This document shows positions 1 to 8,927 of a stretch of 52,568 nucleotides of DNA, piece after piece. The notes beneath the pieces are model-generated. The model was not told where the DNA came from. It saw nothing but the letters and a program-made list of their open reading frames with translations, and did not search any database. The stretch is from an uncultured Clostridia bacterium (GTDB lineage: Bacteria; Bacillota; Clostridia; Christensenellales; UBA1242), in assembly GCA_944383275.1 (NCBI GenBank), contig CALWOV010000006.1:1-52568 (forward strand), read 5' to 3'. Both the position numbers and the translations under genes were made by a program. Position 1 is the stretch's first letter. Every line of letters begins with the position of its first letter.

Positions 1-48
1 ATACATTTTAATTAATTTATTTAATTTTATATCTTTTATTAAGATATT

Positions 49-861
49 TTAATTATTTACTTTTTTATATATTTCATTTTTTGCAACATTTCTATCTTTT
101 GCAACTTTTTTAATTGCGTCCATTTTACTAAAACCTAAATTTATATAAAAGTTAATATGTTCATCTATTGATAAATCACAAAGTGGGCTTTGGCTTTTAC
201 ACCCTTCCACCATAACAACATATTCACCTTTCGGCTCGTTTATTTGTATTTGACCTAAAACGCCAGTAATATATTTTTCAAATATTTTAGTTAACTCATT
301 TGCAATAACAACTTTTCGCTCGCCTAGATTTTCAAATAAAAATTGTAAATCTTTTTGTAAATTATGTGATGAAGAATAAAAACAAAGTGTTGAGTTAATA
401 TTTTTAAATTGCTCTATTAATTCAATTTTTTGTTTATTCTGTTCTGGTAAAAAACCAAGAAAAGTAAATTTTGAACAATCTAGCCCACTACCAACAAGTG
501 CTGTGATTATTGCACTTGCACCTGGCAATACAACATAGTTTAAATTTTCCTTATTAAGATGATTTATTAGTATTGCACCTGGGTCGCTTATAAGTGGCGT
601 TCCTGCATCTGAAATTAAAGCAACTGACTTTCCTTTATTTAATAATGCAATAACTTTTTCAGCAGACTTTTGTTCGTTAAACTTATGTAAAGAAAAGGTT
701 GTTTTTTTTATATCGTAATGATTTAACAATATACTTGAGTGACGAGTATCTTCACAGGCTATATAATCTACATTTTGCAGAACTTCTATAGCACGCAAAG
801 TGATATCTTTAAGATTACCGATTGGAGTTGGAACGATGTATAAAGTCCCCTTTTCTATCAT
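49..861 (-). CDS. rsmI: 16S rRNA (cytidine(1402)-2'-O)-methyltransferase RsmI
   Basis: The enzyme methylates the 2'-OH of C1402 in the ribosomal P site, using SAM. The 270-residue length is normal for the family. Tetrapyrrole-methylase-fold motifs are all present: PTPIGNL (11-17), CEDTR (36-40), SDAGTPLISDPG (84-95) and LPGASA (112-117). It is the last gene of a tmk-holB-ricT-rsmI operon and starts 13 bases after ricT ends; this order is widespread in Firmicutes. A weak hairpin (ATATCTT/AAGATAT near positions 30-52) overlaps the stop region but has no clean T-tract, so the operon may continue out of the window. Confidence 0.96.
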   Translation of the reverse strand: MIEKGTLYIVPTPIGNLKDITLRAIEVLQNVDYIACEDTRHSSILLNHYDIKKTTFSLHKFNEQKSAEKVIALLNKGKSVALISDAGTPLISDPGAILINHLNKENLNYVVLPGASAIITALVGSGLDCSKFTFLGFLPEQNKQKIELIEQFKNINSTLCFYSSSHNLQKDLQFLFENLGERKVVIANELTKIFEKYITGVLGQIQINEPKGEYVVMVEGCKSQSPLCDLSIDEHINFYINLGFSKMDAIKKVAKDRNVAKNEIYKKVNN

Positions 862-874
862 ATATTTATTCCTT

Positions 875-1675
875 TTAATCTAATTCAGATAATTCAATGT
901 TCTTTAATTCAAAACCATCGTCAACAGGTATTTTTACTGTTAAAGTTTGTTTTAATAAATCTTGAAACACAACGACAACATCGGTGCCATTATATTTAAC
1001 TGTGCTGTTTAATGCTGGCATTTTTTCGCTTAATTCTTTATAAGTATTATACTCATATTCAAGGCAACACATAAGTTTTCCACAAACGCCATTAATTTTA
1101 TTTGGCATCAGAGCAATATTTTGTGCTTTTGCCATTTTGATTGTAACTTGTTTATAGTCGGTTAAAAACTTTCTGCAACAAAGTTCTTGCCCACAGCAAC
1201 CATAACCACCACAAAATTTCGCTTCATCGCGTGCACCAATTTGTTTAAGTTCTACACGCATTTTAAATATGCCAGCAAGCATACGAACTAATTCTCGAAA
1301 ATCCACTCGGTCATCTGCAGTATATGAAACAGTCATTTTAGATAAATCGAAAGATATTTTTACATCTATAAGTTTAAGTTCTAGCCCAAGTTTTTCAACT
1401 GCGCTAATAATTTTAGGAAATGCATCTTTTTCTTTTTTTAAAATATCATTATATTTTTCCCAATCTTGATTATTAGCCCTTGAAATTATTTTGCTAATAT
1501 TTTTAATTTTAGAACAATCTTTTTCAAATGGCTTTTTAACAACAATTCCAAAATCGGTGTTATTTTCTTGCGAGAATAAAACACCGTCATTAAGTTCTAT
1601 ATCATTAACATTATTAACTTCTGCCAAAAAAGGTTTTTCGTTTTTTCGTTTAATAAGTTCAACAACTATCGCCAT
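875..1675 (-). CDS. ricT: PSP1-domain regulatory iron-sulfur protein RicT (YaaT)
   Basis: This is the PSP1/YaaT family. In Bacillus subtilis RicT joins RicA and RicF in a complex that binds Fe-S clusters and promotes RNase Y-dependent mRNA maturation, affecting sporulation and competence. The diagnostic PSP1 cysteine cluster is intact: Cys155, the GYGCCG pair (160-161), Cys166-167, Cys198 and Cys203-204. The 266-residue length is typical. The start overlaps the end of holB by 10 bases, which implies translational coupling. YabA and the GIY-YIG protein YazA, which sit between ricT and rsmI in Bacillus, are absent here. Confidence 0.95.
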   Translation of the reverse strand: MAIVVELIKRKNEKPFLAEVNNVNDIELNDGVLFSQENNTDFGIVVKKPFEKDCSKIKNISKIISRANNQDWEKYNDILKKEKDAFPKIISAVEKLGLELKLIDVKISFDLSKMTVSYTADDRVDFRELVRMLAGIFKMRVELKQIGARDEAKFCGGYGCCGQELCCRKFLTDYKQVTIKMAKAQNIALMPNKINGVCGKLMCCLEYEYNTYKELSEKMPALNSTVKYNGTDVVVVFQDLLKQTLTVKIPVDDGFELKNIELSELD

Positions 1676-2643
1676 TTATTTTTCTCCTCTAGAAATGACA
1701 TTAAAAACATATCTATTGTGATATTATAATTACAATTTCTTTGCAATCTTTCATTTGCTGTGATACAATTTTCTGAAATACCTTTAAGAGCCGGCAATGA
1801 AAATTGTTCTGCTAAAATTGAAAATTGATTTTGCCTTTTAGTAGATAATTGCAATTTATTAGTTTTTGTTTTTTCATAAATTAAAAGTTCTGCAACTTTT
1901 GAAAAAATTTTAAGAATATCTTCAAATGAATTCTTTTTTAAATAAAGTTTACTTGCGTATTTTAACATTAATGAAGAGTGTGTCATATTGAGCCATAAAT
2001 CTAGAACAAAGTTTACTGTGTTAACAAAAGTTTCATCTTGAGCAAATTTTTTTGCAAGCGCAATAGAGCCATTTGAAAAAATTAAAACATCTTCTAGAAC
2101 ATCGCTGGAAAGATTATATTCTTTAAGTTCTTCTTTCATTTGTTGAATAGTAAATTTAGGTAAATAAATTTTTCTACATCTTGATTTTACCGTTGGTAAA
2201 ACTTTGCTTTCATTGCTGACATTTAAAATAAAATAAAGATATAAAGGTGGTTCTTCTAAAGTTTTTAATAGTTTGTTTTGTGCTTGATTGTTCATTTCAC
2301 TTGCATTATTTAATATAAATATTTTTTTATTTGTTTCAAAAGGTGTTTTGTATGCTTCGTTTACAATCTCTAACATTTCTTCTGTTGCAATAACATTTTT
2401 TACTTTTGGATAACAAACAACATCTGCATGATTATTATGCATTATTTTTCTACATTGCAAACATTCTTGACAAGCGCAATTTTGCAAATTTTCACACATA
2501 AGCATTTTAGCAATTTCTGTTGAGTAAGTTGTTAGAGCAAAATCATCATCACTTATAAGCATAATGCCATGTGATAATTTATTTTCTTTAATTTCTTTAC
2601 TTAAGTTTTCTAAAATTTTATTTTCTTTTAATATTTCTATCAT
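1666..2643 (-). CDS. holB: DNA polymerase III delta' subunit
   Basis: Clamp-loader AAA+ subunit that positions the DnaX ATPases while loading the beta clamp. Zinc-module cysteines lie at about residues 50-64, LLKTLEEPP at 125-133 and the arginine-finger SRC at 154-156. The Walker A position (around 31-40, SDDDFALTTY) lacks the GKT core, as usual for the non-hydrolysing delta' subunit. The 325-residue length is normal. Its ATG directly abuts the tmk stop codon, and its 3' end overlaps ricT, so the three genes are read as one transcript. Confidence 0.93.
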   Translation of the reverse strand: MIEILKENKILENLSKEIKENKLSHGIMLISDDDFALTTYSTEIAKMLMCENLQNCACQECLQCRKIMHNNHADVVCYPKVKNVIATEEMLEIVNEAYKTPFETNKKIFILNNASEMNNQAQNKLLKTLEEPPLYLYFILNVSNESKVLPTVKSRCRKIYLPKFTIQQMKEELKEYNLSSDVLEDVLIFSNGSIALAKKFAQDETFVNTVNFVLDLWLNMTHSSLMLKYASKLYLKKNSFEDILKIFSKVAELLIYEKTKTNKLQLSTKRQNQFSILAEQFSLPALKGISENCITANERLQRNCNYNITIDMFLMSFLEEKNKWR

Positions 2644-3273
2644 TTAACTTACCTTAAATCTTTCACAAAATATATCTCTTACTTTTTGTTGAGTTTCTAA
2701 TATGTCTCCATTAGGCACTATTTCAACTACACGGTTTGGATTTTCTTTTAAAATTTGTTTATAACCATTTTGCACACGTTTATGGAATTCAAGCCCTGCA
2801 ATTTCCATAACATCGTTTTCATCTGCCCCACCATTTCTTGCAAAAGCAAGTTCTGGGTCTAGATTAAACCAAAATGTTAAATTGGGAACAATATTAAATG
2901 CCGCAATCTTATTTAACAATTTTATTGTTTCTATATCAAAACCTCTGCCATAACCTTGATATGCAAGCGTAGAATCATAAAAACGGTCTAGAACCACAAT
3001 TTTCCCTTTATTTAATGCTGGTAAAATAACTTTTTCAGTTAAATCTGCCCTTGAAGTTTCGAATAAAAGTAATTCACTTAATGCACTTTTATCTGCATAT
3101 TTAGGAGACTTGGTTATTTCTCTTATGCATTCAGCAAATGGTGTTGCACCTGGTTCTCGCGCTGATACAAAATCTATATTATTTTGAGTTAAAAAATCTA
3201 GAAACAATTTAAAGTGTGTGCTTTTGCCACAGCCATCTCCACCTTCAAAAGTGATTAAATATCCTTTAGACAT
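2644..3273 (-). CDS. tmk: Thymidylate kinase
   Basis: Phosphorylates dTMP to dTDP. P-loop GGDGCGKST (11-19), the DRF nucleobase-binding motif (96-98) and the REPG motif (39-42) are present, and the 209-residue length is standard. It is first in the tmk-holB-ricT-rsmI operon. An ATG preceded by GGAG (plus-strand ctcc near 3282) supports this start. Confidence 0.97.
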   Translation of the reverse strand: MSKGYLITFEGGDGCGKSTHFKLFLDFLTQNNIDFVSAREPGATPFAECIREITKSPKYADKSALSELLLFETSRADLTEKVILPALNKGKIVVLDRFYDSTLAYQGYGRGFDIETIKLLNKIAAFNIVPNLTFWFNLDPELAFARNGGADENDVMEIAGLEFHKRVQNGYKQILKENPNRVVEIVPNGDILETQQKVRDIFCERFKVS

Positions 3274-3300
3274 ACAAACTCTCCATTTTTATATAATTAA

Positions 3301-3329
3301 AGTTTATCACAATATTTATAATTTAGCAA
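3301..3329 (-). promoter_or_regulatory. Sigma-A-type promoter of the tmk operon
   Basis: On the minus strand TTGCTA (3324-3329) is followed by exactly 17 bases and TAAACT (3301-3306). It lies about 30 bases upstream of the tmk start. The same TTGxTA-17-TAAACT pattern precedes metG. Confidence 0.5.
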
Positions 3330-3560
3330 TTATATATTTAAAATTAAAGTATTAACAGAAATGCAAAGTTGATTTGAAAATTAAAAAATATTTTAATTTA
3401 AAAAACAACTTAAAAAAGTAAAGTGTTAATAATAAATATTTAATGTTCTTATTGCAAAATATAAACTAAAAACCGTTTGCTAAATGTTGTTATAAAATTA
3501 GTTTAAAGTATTTACATTATCAAGCAATTTTGTAAATTTAAACTAAAAATTATTAAAAAT

Positions 3561-3590
3561 AAAAAACCCTTTATAATAAAGAGTTTTTTA
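3561..3590 (-). terminator. Intrinsic terminator of the Asn-rich protein gene
   Basis: The minus strand reads AAAAAACTCTTTA, a short loop, then TAAAGGGTTTTTT, giving a stem with one mismatch and a T-tract 5 bases after the stop codon. Confidence 0.75.
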
Positions 3591-3594
3591 TCTA

Positions 3595-4623
3595 TTATAA
3601 CCAACCGAACAAACGGTCCCAACCTTTTTTATAACCATCTACAAGTGTATCAACAGCACCACCTAACGCATCACCAATTTTATCTATAAGTCCTTTATCT
3701 TCGTTATTGCTTGAATTATTATTATCTTGATTGTTATTGTCATTTTCTTCTGTGTTATTATTATCTTGGTTTACATTGTCATTGTTTGCATTGTCATTTT
3801 CATTAACATTACTATCGTTGTTGCTGTCATTAGAGCTATTATTATCTGTATCATTGTTGTTTATATTGTCATTATTATTGTTTTCATTGTTGTTACTTTG
3901 ATTATTGTCATTGTTATTGCTTTCAGTTGTTTGTTCAACATAATTAAATTCTATTTCTTGTGATGTGTTTTGTGTTGAAAAAATTACATTATAAGTTTTA
4001 ACAAAATTTTCTTTAATAATTGTTACATTATAATCTTCACCATTAATTATGTGCAAATTTACTTTAAAACTGTTACTATCTCCAAAATAGGTTAAAGATT
4101 GATTAGATGATTTTGCATATATTGATATGCCATAATTAAGAGTGTTAGATTTTATAGTTAAAACATAATTTTTAGCATTTGCAACAACTGTGCTAGGAAA
4201 GTCTTGGGTTACAGTGATAGCGTTTATGTTGTAGCCATATTTATCAAACCTTATTACTTTACCAAGTTGAGTGTTTAATGTAAAATTTCCATTTACATCT
4301 GTTGTTACAGCCAATTTATTATCAACATAAACATTCACGCCAGAAAGTGCAATATTATTATAAACAACTTTACTAGATACTGTTTTGTTAACATCTTCAT
4401 CAACTATAAGACCATCTTCTATGACTGTATTATTATTGTTGTTTTGGTCTTGATTTTGTTGAGTTGTTTCTGTGTTATCTTTTACTGCATTAACTGTGTT
4501 GTCATTGCTAAAAATATCTTTATCTACAAGATAAAGCACACCAACAAGTAAAGCAGCAAAAAGCACTATACAAACAAATAGTTTTATTAATGTTTTACCT
4601 ATTGATTTATTTTGTGTTTTCAT
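3595..4623 (-). CDS. Membrane-anchored Asn/Asp-rich surface protein
   Basis: The gene product is not recognised as a named protein. An uncleaved N-terminal membrane segment (about 11-33) is followed by a short Gln/Asn linker. Residues 85-150 resemble a carboxypeptidase-regulatory-like (CarboxypepD_reg/PEGA-type) beta module, with SGVNVYVDNKL then DVNGNFTL. Another beta-rich stretch runs from 152 to 230, and residues 234-308 are almost only Asn, Asp, Ser and Glu. The last 32 residues form an amphipathic helix ending in Trp-rich GWDRLFGWL. The likely location is outside the membrane with a flexible acidic spacer. It is divergent from the giant MBG protein, and a TTGACA-17-TATAAT promoter lies upstream. 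The function is unknown. Confidence 0.85.
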   Translation of the reverse strand: MKTQNKSIGKTLIKLFVCIVLFAALLVGVLYLVDKDIFSNDNTVNAVKDNTETTQQNQDQNNNNNTVIEDGLIVDEDVNKTVSSKVVYNNIALSGVNVYVDNKLAVTTDVNGNFTLNTQLGKVIRFDKYGYNINAITVTQDFPSTVVANAKNYVLTIKSNTLNYGISIYAKSSNQSLTYFGDSNSFKVNLHIINGEDYNVTIIKENFVKTYNVIFSTQNTSQEIEFNYVEQTTESNNNDNNQSNNNENNNNDNINNNDTDNNSSNDSNNDSNVNENDNANNDNVNQDNNNTEENDNNNQDNNNSSNNEDKGLIDKIGDALGGAVDTLVDGYKKGWDRLFGWL

Positions 4624-4650
4624 TTTTATTCCCCTTTTTTATACTATAAA

Positions 4651-4679
4651 ATTATAGCATATTTGGTGACTTTTGTCAA
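4651..4679 (-). promoter_or_regulatory. Consensus sigma-A promoter of the Asn-rich protein gene
   Basis: Minus strand: TTGACA (4674-4679), 17-base spacer, TATAAT (4651-4656), about 30 bases from the start codon. Confidence 0.8.
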
Positions 4680-4695
4680 TATTAAGCACTTTTAG

Positions 4696-4728
4696 AAATG
4701 GGCTTAAAACGCCTTTGTTAAGCCATTT
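4696..4728. repeat. Inverted repeat in a divergent intergenic region
   Basis: AAATGGGCTTAA (4696-4707) faces TTAAGCCATTT (4718-4728). The arms are complementary apart from one bulged G, with a 10-base spacer. It lies just upstream of the -35 box of the Asn-rich protein gene, so it could be an operator for one or both divergent genes. This is inference. Confidence 0.45.
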
Positions 4729-5066
4729 TAAAAAATTTTTAAAAAACTTTTAGTTATAATTTTATATTTGTTATAACAACGCTAAATTTACGCTATTTAT
4801 TTAATAAAAAAAATATTAAAAAATGTTGAAAATTGTTAGTTATTTTATAAATTAATTGTTATACTATATATATCATAATATTTGTTATTATGGGTTAAAA
4901 CTGTTATTAATATAAATTTTGTTAAAGATAATGTTAAAAAGTAATTTAAATTATACTGCAAATAACTTCAATGTTATTAAAGCAAACTAACTTGATTTTT
5001 ATAAATAATTTAAATTTTAATAATGGTTCAGAACAACCTATTATAATTAAAAAAAAGAGGTAACTT

Positions 5067-8000
5067 ATGAAAAAAATAAATAAATTACTATTTGCTTTTA
5101 TGTTCGTTGCAATGTTTACAGGGTTTTGCTTTGGAATAGTTGCGAATAAAAACAATCAAGAAATAAATATATCTACCCCTTTGCAACAACAAAACAGCGA
5201 AACACTTTCTGCAAATCTATCGGCAAGTTCGGAAACACAAACTTCCACAGAAAATATTACTGTTACTTATGGGGAAAAAGTAACTTTAACTGCGACTGTT
5301 GCAGTAAGTGACACAAACATATCAAACGAAAGTTATGTTTGGCAAAAAAAATCTGGGGAAAGTTGGAGCACTCTGGATAACACAACACAAAGCATTACAT
5401 TGTTTAATGTTGCAGATAGTGGTGAATATCAAACAATTATAACCTATTATAAAAATGGTGAACAAGTTAGTGAGACAACACAACCAGTTATTGTTACAAT
5501 AAACAAAGCACCCTTAACAATAAAAGCAAGTGATGCCTCTATGGTGTTTGGAACAAGAAAGCAAATTCAACCTACCATTACCACTGAAAATATTGCCTTT
5601 TCAGACTCGGTTTCAGCCTTAACAGGTTGCAGTTTAAATGCCTTTAATTATAATGGAGTTGATTTATCTTATGGTTCACACGAAGATGTTGTGTATGCTT
5701 TAAAAGTTTCAATTTTTAATTCAAATTCAAAAACCTCTGAACAAATAACTTGGGGAACAGAAGAATCTGACAACTATAATATAACTTGGATAAAAGGAAC
5801 TTTAACGGTTACTCCACTTGAAATTTCAGACATTACAGTTTCTGATTTATCGAAAATATATGGAGATGAAGACCCATTGGTTACAAAAGCAATAACTATT
5901 GGGCAAAACGGAGTTACTCAACAAATTATTTTAACACTTAAAATTTCTAAACGAAACATTGGCGAACATGTAAGTGAACTTGGATATTTAATATCTGATT
6001 TTGAAATAGTAAGCGCTAAAAGCACAAATGGTATAAATTATTCAACAAATAATTTTACTGTAAACTATACAAACACAAATAACACAAAACTTATAATTGA
6101 AAAACGAGAATTAATTATAGATTCTGTTACTGCAATTAATCGTGAATTTGATGGAACTTTTGATGTTGAACTCGAAATTAAATTTTCTAATGTAGCAAAT
6201 CAAGATATTGAAAGTTTAGATGTTTGCGTTGAATATGCAAAAGTTGATGACTTTAATGCATCATCTGAATTAAAAAATGTAAGTTATGCCCTTCAACCTT
6301 GTGGAAGTGAAAACGCAATAAATAATTATGAAATAAATTCGTTACCTACTGTAACAGTTCAAATAACTCCTAAAGCGCTTAATATCATTTGGTTAGATGC
6401 CGAAACTTTAAGTTATAATGGTGAAAATCAAAAGCCAACTGCAACAACAGACAACACTGTAATTATAGATGATGAAGTTCAGCAACCACAAATTATAGTA
6501 TCAGTTGAAGCACCTTACACAGAGAACCACAATAAAGTTAATACAACATATACTGCTGTTGCTACTTTAAGTGAAACTGAAACAAATTATGTATTAAATG
6601 AAGATACTATTTCTATTCAATATCAAATTAATGAATCTGTATTAAATAAATCTGATATAATGAGTTTAATAGAAATAGAAAGTGAAATTTATATTTATGA
6701 TGGAAAAACTCATTCATTAGAAATTAGTAAAAATGATGCTATAGATTATGTTGAATTTGTAAATTTTGAAAATAATGAAATCAAAGACTTTGGAACTAAA
6801 GAAGTTGTTGCGAATTTCAAAGCAAAAGAAGGCTATATTTTTAACGACCAAACTTATACACTAAAACTTTACAGAAGTTTGAGTGTTGATGCAAAACAAC
6901 TTGAAATAATTTGGGAAGATTATAGCGATTTAGTTTATAATGGAGAAAATCAAAAACCTATCGCCAGAGTTGAAACCGGTGTGTTATTGGAAAACAGTTC
7001 AACAGAATATGAAACTTTACCTATAGAAGTAACCGTTGCTGAACCATACACAACTTCGCACGCTAATGCTGGTGAATATATGGCTCAGGCTGATTTGGTA
7101 AATGAAAACTTAAACTACTATATCAATAATCTTTATATACCAATTACTTACCAAATAAAACCAGCAGTAATAACAATTGACAGCGTTAAATCTGCTGTAT
7201 CTTTTGAAAATAAAACTCACACATATGACGGTTCTATTTATATGATTGAATATCAAACTGTTGGAACAATACCTGAATATGTTATCTTTAATGGTTATTT
7301 AAATAACAGTTTGCAAGATGCTGGTCAAATAAAAGCTATTGCCAGATTTATAACCGATGATAATCACATTTTTGATAACGGTAATTACTTTTTTGATCTT
7401 GAAGCAACTTTAACAATAAATAAAAAAGAGGCAACAATAGTTTGGAGCAATTATCAAAACCTTCTTTATAATGGAGAAAACCAAAAGCCAACAGCAACAG
7501 TGTTAGGCGCAATTCAATTACCTAGTGGAAGTTATGAAACAATAGATATTACAGTATCTGTTAAAGCACCATATCAAACTAACCATAGTCAAGCTGGAAA
7601 TTATACTGCCGTTGCGTCAACAAACAACACAAATTATCAACTTTTAAACACAACTCTTGATTATCAAATTAAACAAACAAGCATTAACATTAATGAAAAT
7701 GACAAAAACATTATTACAATAGACTGCCCTGAGGGTTTAGATGCTAATATTTCAATTTCATACAATGATATCACAAATGAAATAGATGTTGAAAATATTG
7801 ATGTTTCTCATATTTTAGAAAATGGAACTATTGATAAAGTTATTAAATTAGCATTTAATCAACGAAGTGAAATACAGAGTGAAAGTTTAGGCACAAATTT
7901 AATAGTAAAAATTAATCTTAATGAAATATCTAGTTTTTCAAATATAAAAATTGCAAGACTTAACAATAACCATCTTGAATATATTTCATCTACTATAGAA

Positions 8001-8729
8001 GACAACTGTTTGGTATTTAATACAACTCAACTTGGAGATTTTGCAATTATCACAACTGAACCAAATGTTTGGTGGCCTTGGCTTTTACTTGGAATTGGTG
8101 GAATTGTGATAATCTTAATAGTTAGTTGCACTTTGATTTATCTAAGAAAATCAGCAACATTTATTCTAGATGAAAAGCCAATTTATATAGCAACAGGATT
8201 TAAAGGCAAAAAAATTAAAGTGCCTGAAAACCTTAAAAAATATCAATGGTATAAAGACAAAAATTTAAAAGTAATAAGCACACTTGTTATGCAAAATGAA
8301 AATATTGATTTATTTGCTAAAACTATTGAACCAAAAGAAGAAATTAAAATAAATAGTGATGCCGAATATTTAAAAGAAGTTGAACAACCAAAAGTTAAAA
8401 AAGCAAAAACACAAACAACTTCTAAAACAGTTAAAAAAGAGTCAACTTCATCAAAAAACACAAAAGCAAAAAACACTTCAAAAATCGCACAAACTAAAAC
8501 TAAAAAAGAAGATATCGGCAACACTGAAATTAAAGCAACACCAAAAAACGATAATAAAAATAAATCAACAGCAAAAAGTAAAACTGATACATCAAAATTA
8601 AAAAATGGAACGACTAATAAAAGCAATTCTACTGTTAAAAAAACCAGCACAACAAAAGAAAAAACTTTAACTTCTAAAACACAAAAGAAAACTGTTGATG
8701 GTAAAATAACAAGAACAAAATCTAAATAA
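5067..8729 (+). CDS. Giant Ig/MBG-repeat surface protein with Lys-rich cytoplasmic tail
   Basis: A Sec signal peptide (about 1-27) precedes an Ig-like domain (about 57-147, ending in the DSGEYQT pattern). MBG-type beta domains follow. The core is a repeat of about 175 residues marked by three YNGENQKP boxes (residues 450, 624 and 801), alternating with YDG-type modules. A final beta region ends in GDFAII, a transmembrane helix starts near 1002 (WWPWLLLGIGG), and about 190 cytosolic residues follow; the last 110 or so are nearly all Lys, Thr, Ser and Asn. There is no LPXTG motif, so anchoring is by membrane span. MBG proteins are usually adhesin-like; binding partners here are unknown. An RBS (GAGG) lies 6 bases before the ATG. 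Confidence 0.88.
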   Translation: MKKINKLLFAFMFVAMFTGFCFGIVANKNNQEINISTPLQQQNSETLSANLSASSETQTSTENITVTYGEKVTLTATVAVSDTNISNESYVWQKKSGESWSTLDNTTQSITLFNVADSGEYQTIITYYKNGEQVSETTQPVIVTINKAPLTIKASDASMVFGTRKQIQPTITTENIAFSDSVSALTGCSLNAFNYNGVDLSYGSHEDVVYALKVSIFNSNSKTSEQITWGTEESDNYNITWIKGTLTVTPLEISDITVSDLSKIYGDEDPLVTKAITIGQNGVTQQIILTLKISKRNIGEHVSELGYLISDFEIVSAKSTNGINYSTNNFTVNYTNTNNTKLIIEKRELIIDSVTAINREFDGTFDVELEIKFSNVANQDIESLDVCVEYAKVDDFNASSELKNVSYALQPCGSENAINNYEINSLPTVTVQITPKALNIIWLDAETLSYNGENQKPTATTDNTVIIDDEVQQPQIIVSVEAPYTENHNKVNTTYTAVATLSETETNYVLNEDTISIQYQINESVLNKSDIMSLIEIESEIYIYDGKTHSLEISKNDAIDYVEFVNFENNEIKDFGTKEVVANFKAKEGYIFNDQTYTLKLYRSLSVDAKQLEIIWEDYSDLVYNGENQKPIARVETGVLLENSSTEYETLPIEVTVAEPYTTSHANAGEYMAQADLVNENLNYYINNLYIPITYQIKPAVITIDSVKSAVSFENKTHTYDGSIYMIEYQTVGTIPEYVIFNGYLNNSLQDAGQIKAIARFITDDNHIFDNGNYFFDLEATLTINKKEATIVWSNYQNLLYNGENQKPTATVLGAIQLPSGSYETIDITVSVKAPYQTNHSQAGNYTAVASTNNTNYQLLNTTLDYQIKQTSININENDKNIITIDCPEGLDANISISYNDITNEIDVENIDVSHILENGTIDKVIKLAFNQRSEIQSESLGTNLIVKINLNEISSFSNIKIARLNNNHLEYISSTIEDNCLVFNTTQLGDFAIITTEPNVWWPWLLLGIGGIVIILIVSCTLIYLRKSATFILDEKPIYIATGFKGKKIKVPENLKKYQWYKDKNLKVISTLVMQNENIDLFAKTIEPKEEIKINSDAEYLKEVEQPKVKKAKTQTTSKTVKKESTSSKNTKAKNTSKIAQTKTKKEDIGNTEIKATPKNDNKNKSTAKSKTDTSKLKNGTTNKSNSTVKKTSTTKEKTLTSKTQKKTVDGKITRTKSK

Positions 8730-8852
8730 AAAAACAGCTATTAGTTCATAATTTTTGAAACTAATAAAAAAAGGAACTTTGCTATTTTTGTAAAGTTCCT
8801 TTTCTTATTTTTTGCTAGTTTCAAAAGTTTACGCCCTTAGGGCTGTTTTTTA
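8728..8852. repeat. Double-hairpin intergenic repeat, copy 1 (bidirectional terminator)
   Basis: It lies between convergent genes (MBG protein and proS). A central terminator hairpin (AAAGGAACTTT 8770-8780 with AAAGTTCCTTT 8792-8802) is followed by T-rich DNA, the box TGCTAGTTTCAAAAG (8813-8827) and a second hairpin GCCCTTAGGGC (8833-8843) with a T-run. The left flank (8728-8768) is an inverted, diverged copy of the right flank: on the minus strand it carries TTAGTTTCAAAA and then AGCTGTTTTTT. The whole unit is thus roughly mirror-symmetric. Related copies occur at 18644 and 52482. Confidence 0.75.
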
Positions 8853-8927
8853 TTTAAAAAATATCATTATACATATTTTAAAATAACAGTTAGTGATTAA
8901 AATTATAGTCTTAACTGCAAAATTCGA

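Larger units (their letters stand above)
3274..3594. other. Intergenic region, 321 bases
   Basis: It holds the tmk promoter at one end and the terminator of the downstream minus-strand gene at the other. The central part (about 3330-3555) is very A+T-rich and shows no ORF with a ribosome binding site. Confidence 0.7.
4624..5066. other. Divergent intergenic region, 443 bases
   Basis: It contains the minus-strand promoter and the inverted repeat described separately. For the plus-strand MBG gene, TATAAT occurs at 5042-5047 and TATACT near 4861, but neither has a convincing -35 box at 16-18 bases, so its promoter is unresolved. No supported ORF is present. Confidence 0.6.

Noticed and set aside
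3727..3963. Plus-strand 78-aa frame rich in Ile and Val
   Set aside because: It is the complement of the Asn/Asp-rich tract of the minus-strand gene and has no RBS.
4946..5155. Minus-strand 69-aa frame overlapping the MBG gene start
   Set aside because: No RBS; it covers the MBG signal peptide and RBS on the other strand.
8243..8650. Minus-strand 135-aa hydrophobic frame
   Set aside because: It is the antisense of the Lys-rich tail of the MBG protein (AAA read as TTT gives Phe/Leu), without RBS or promoter.
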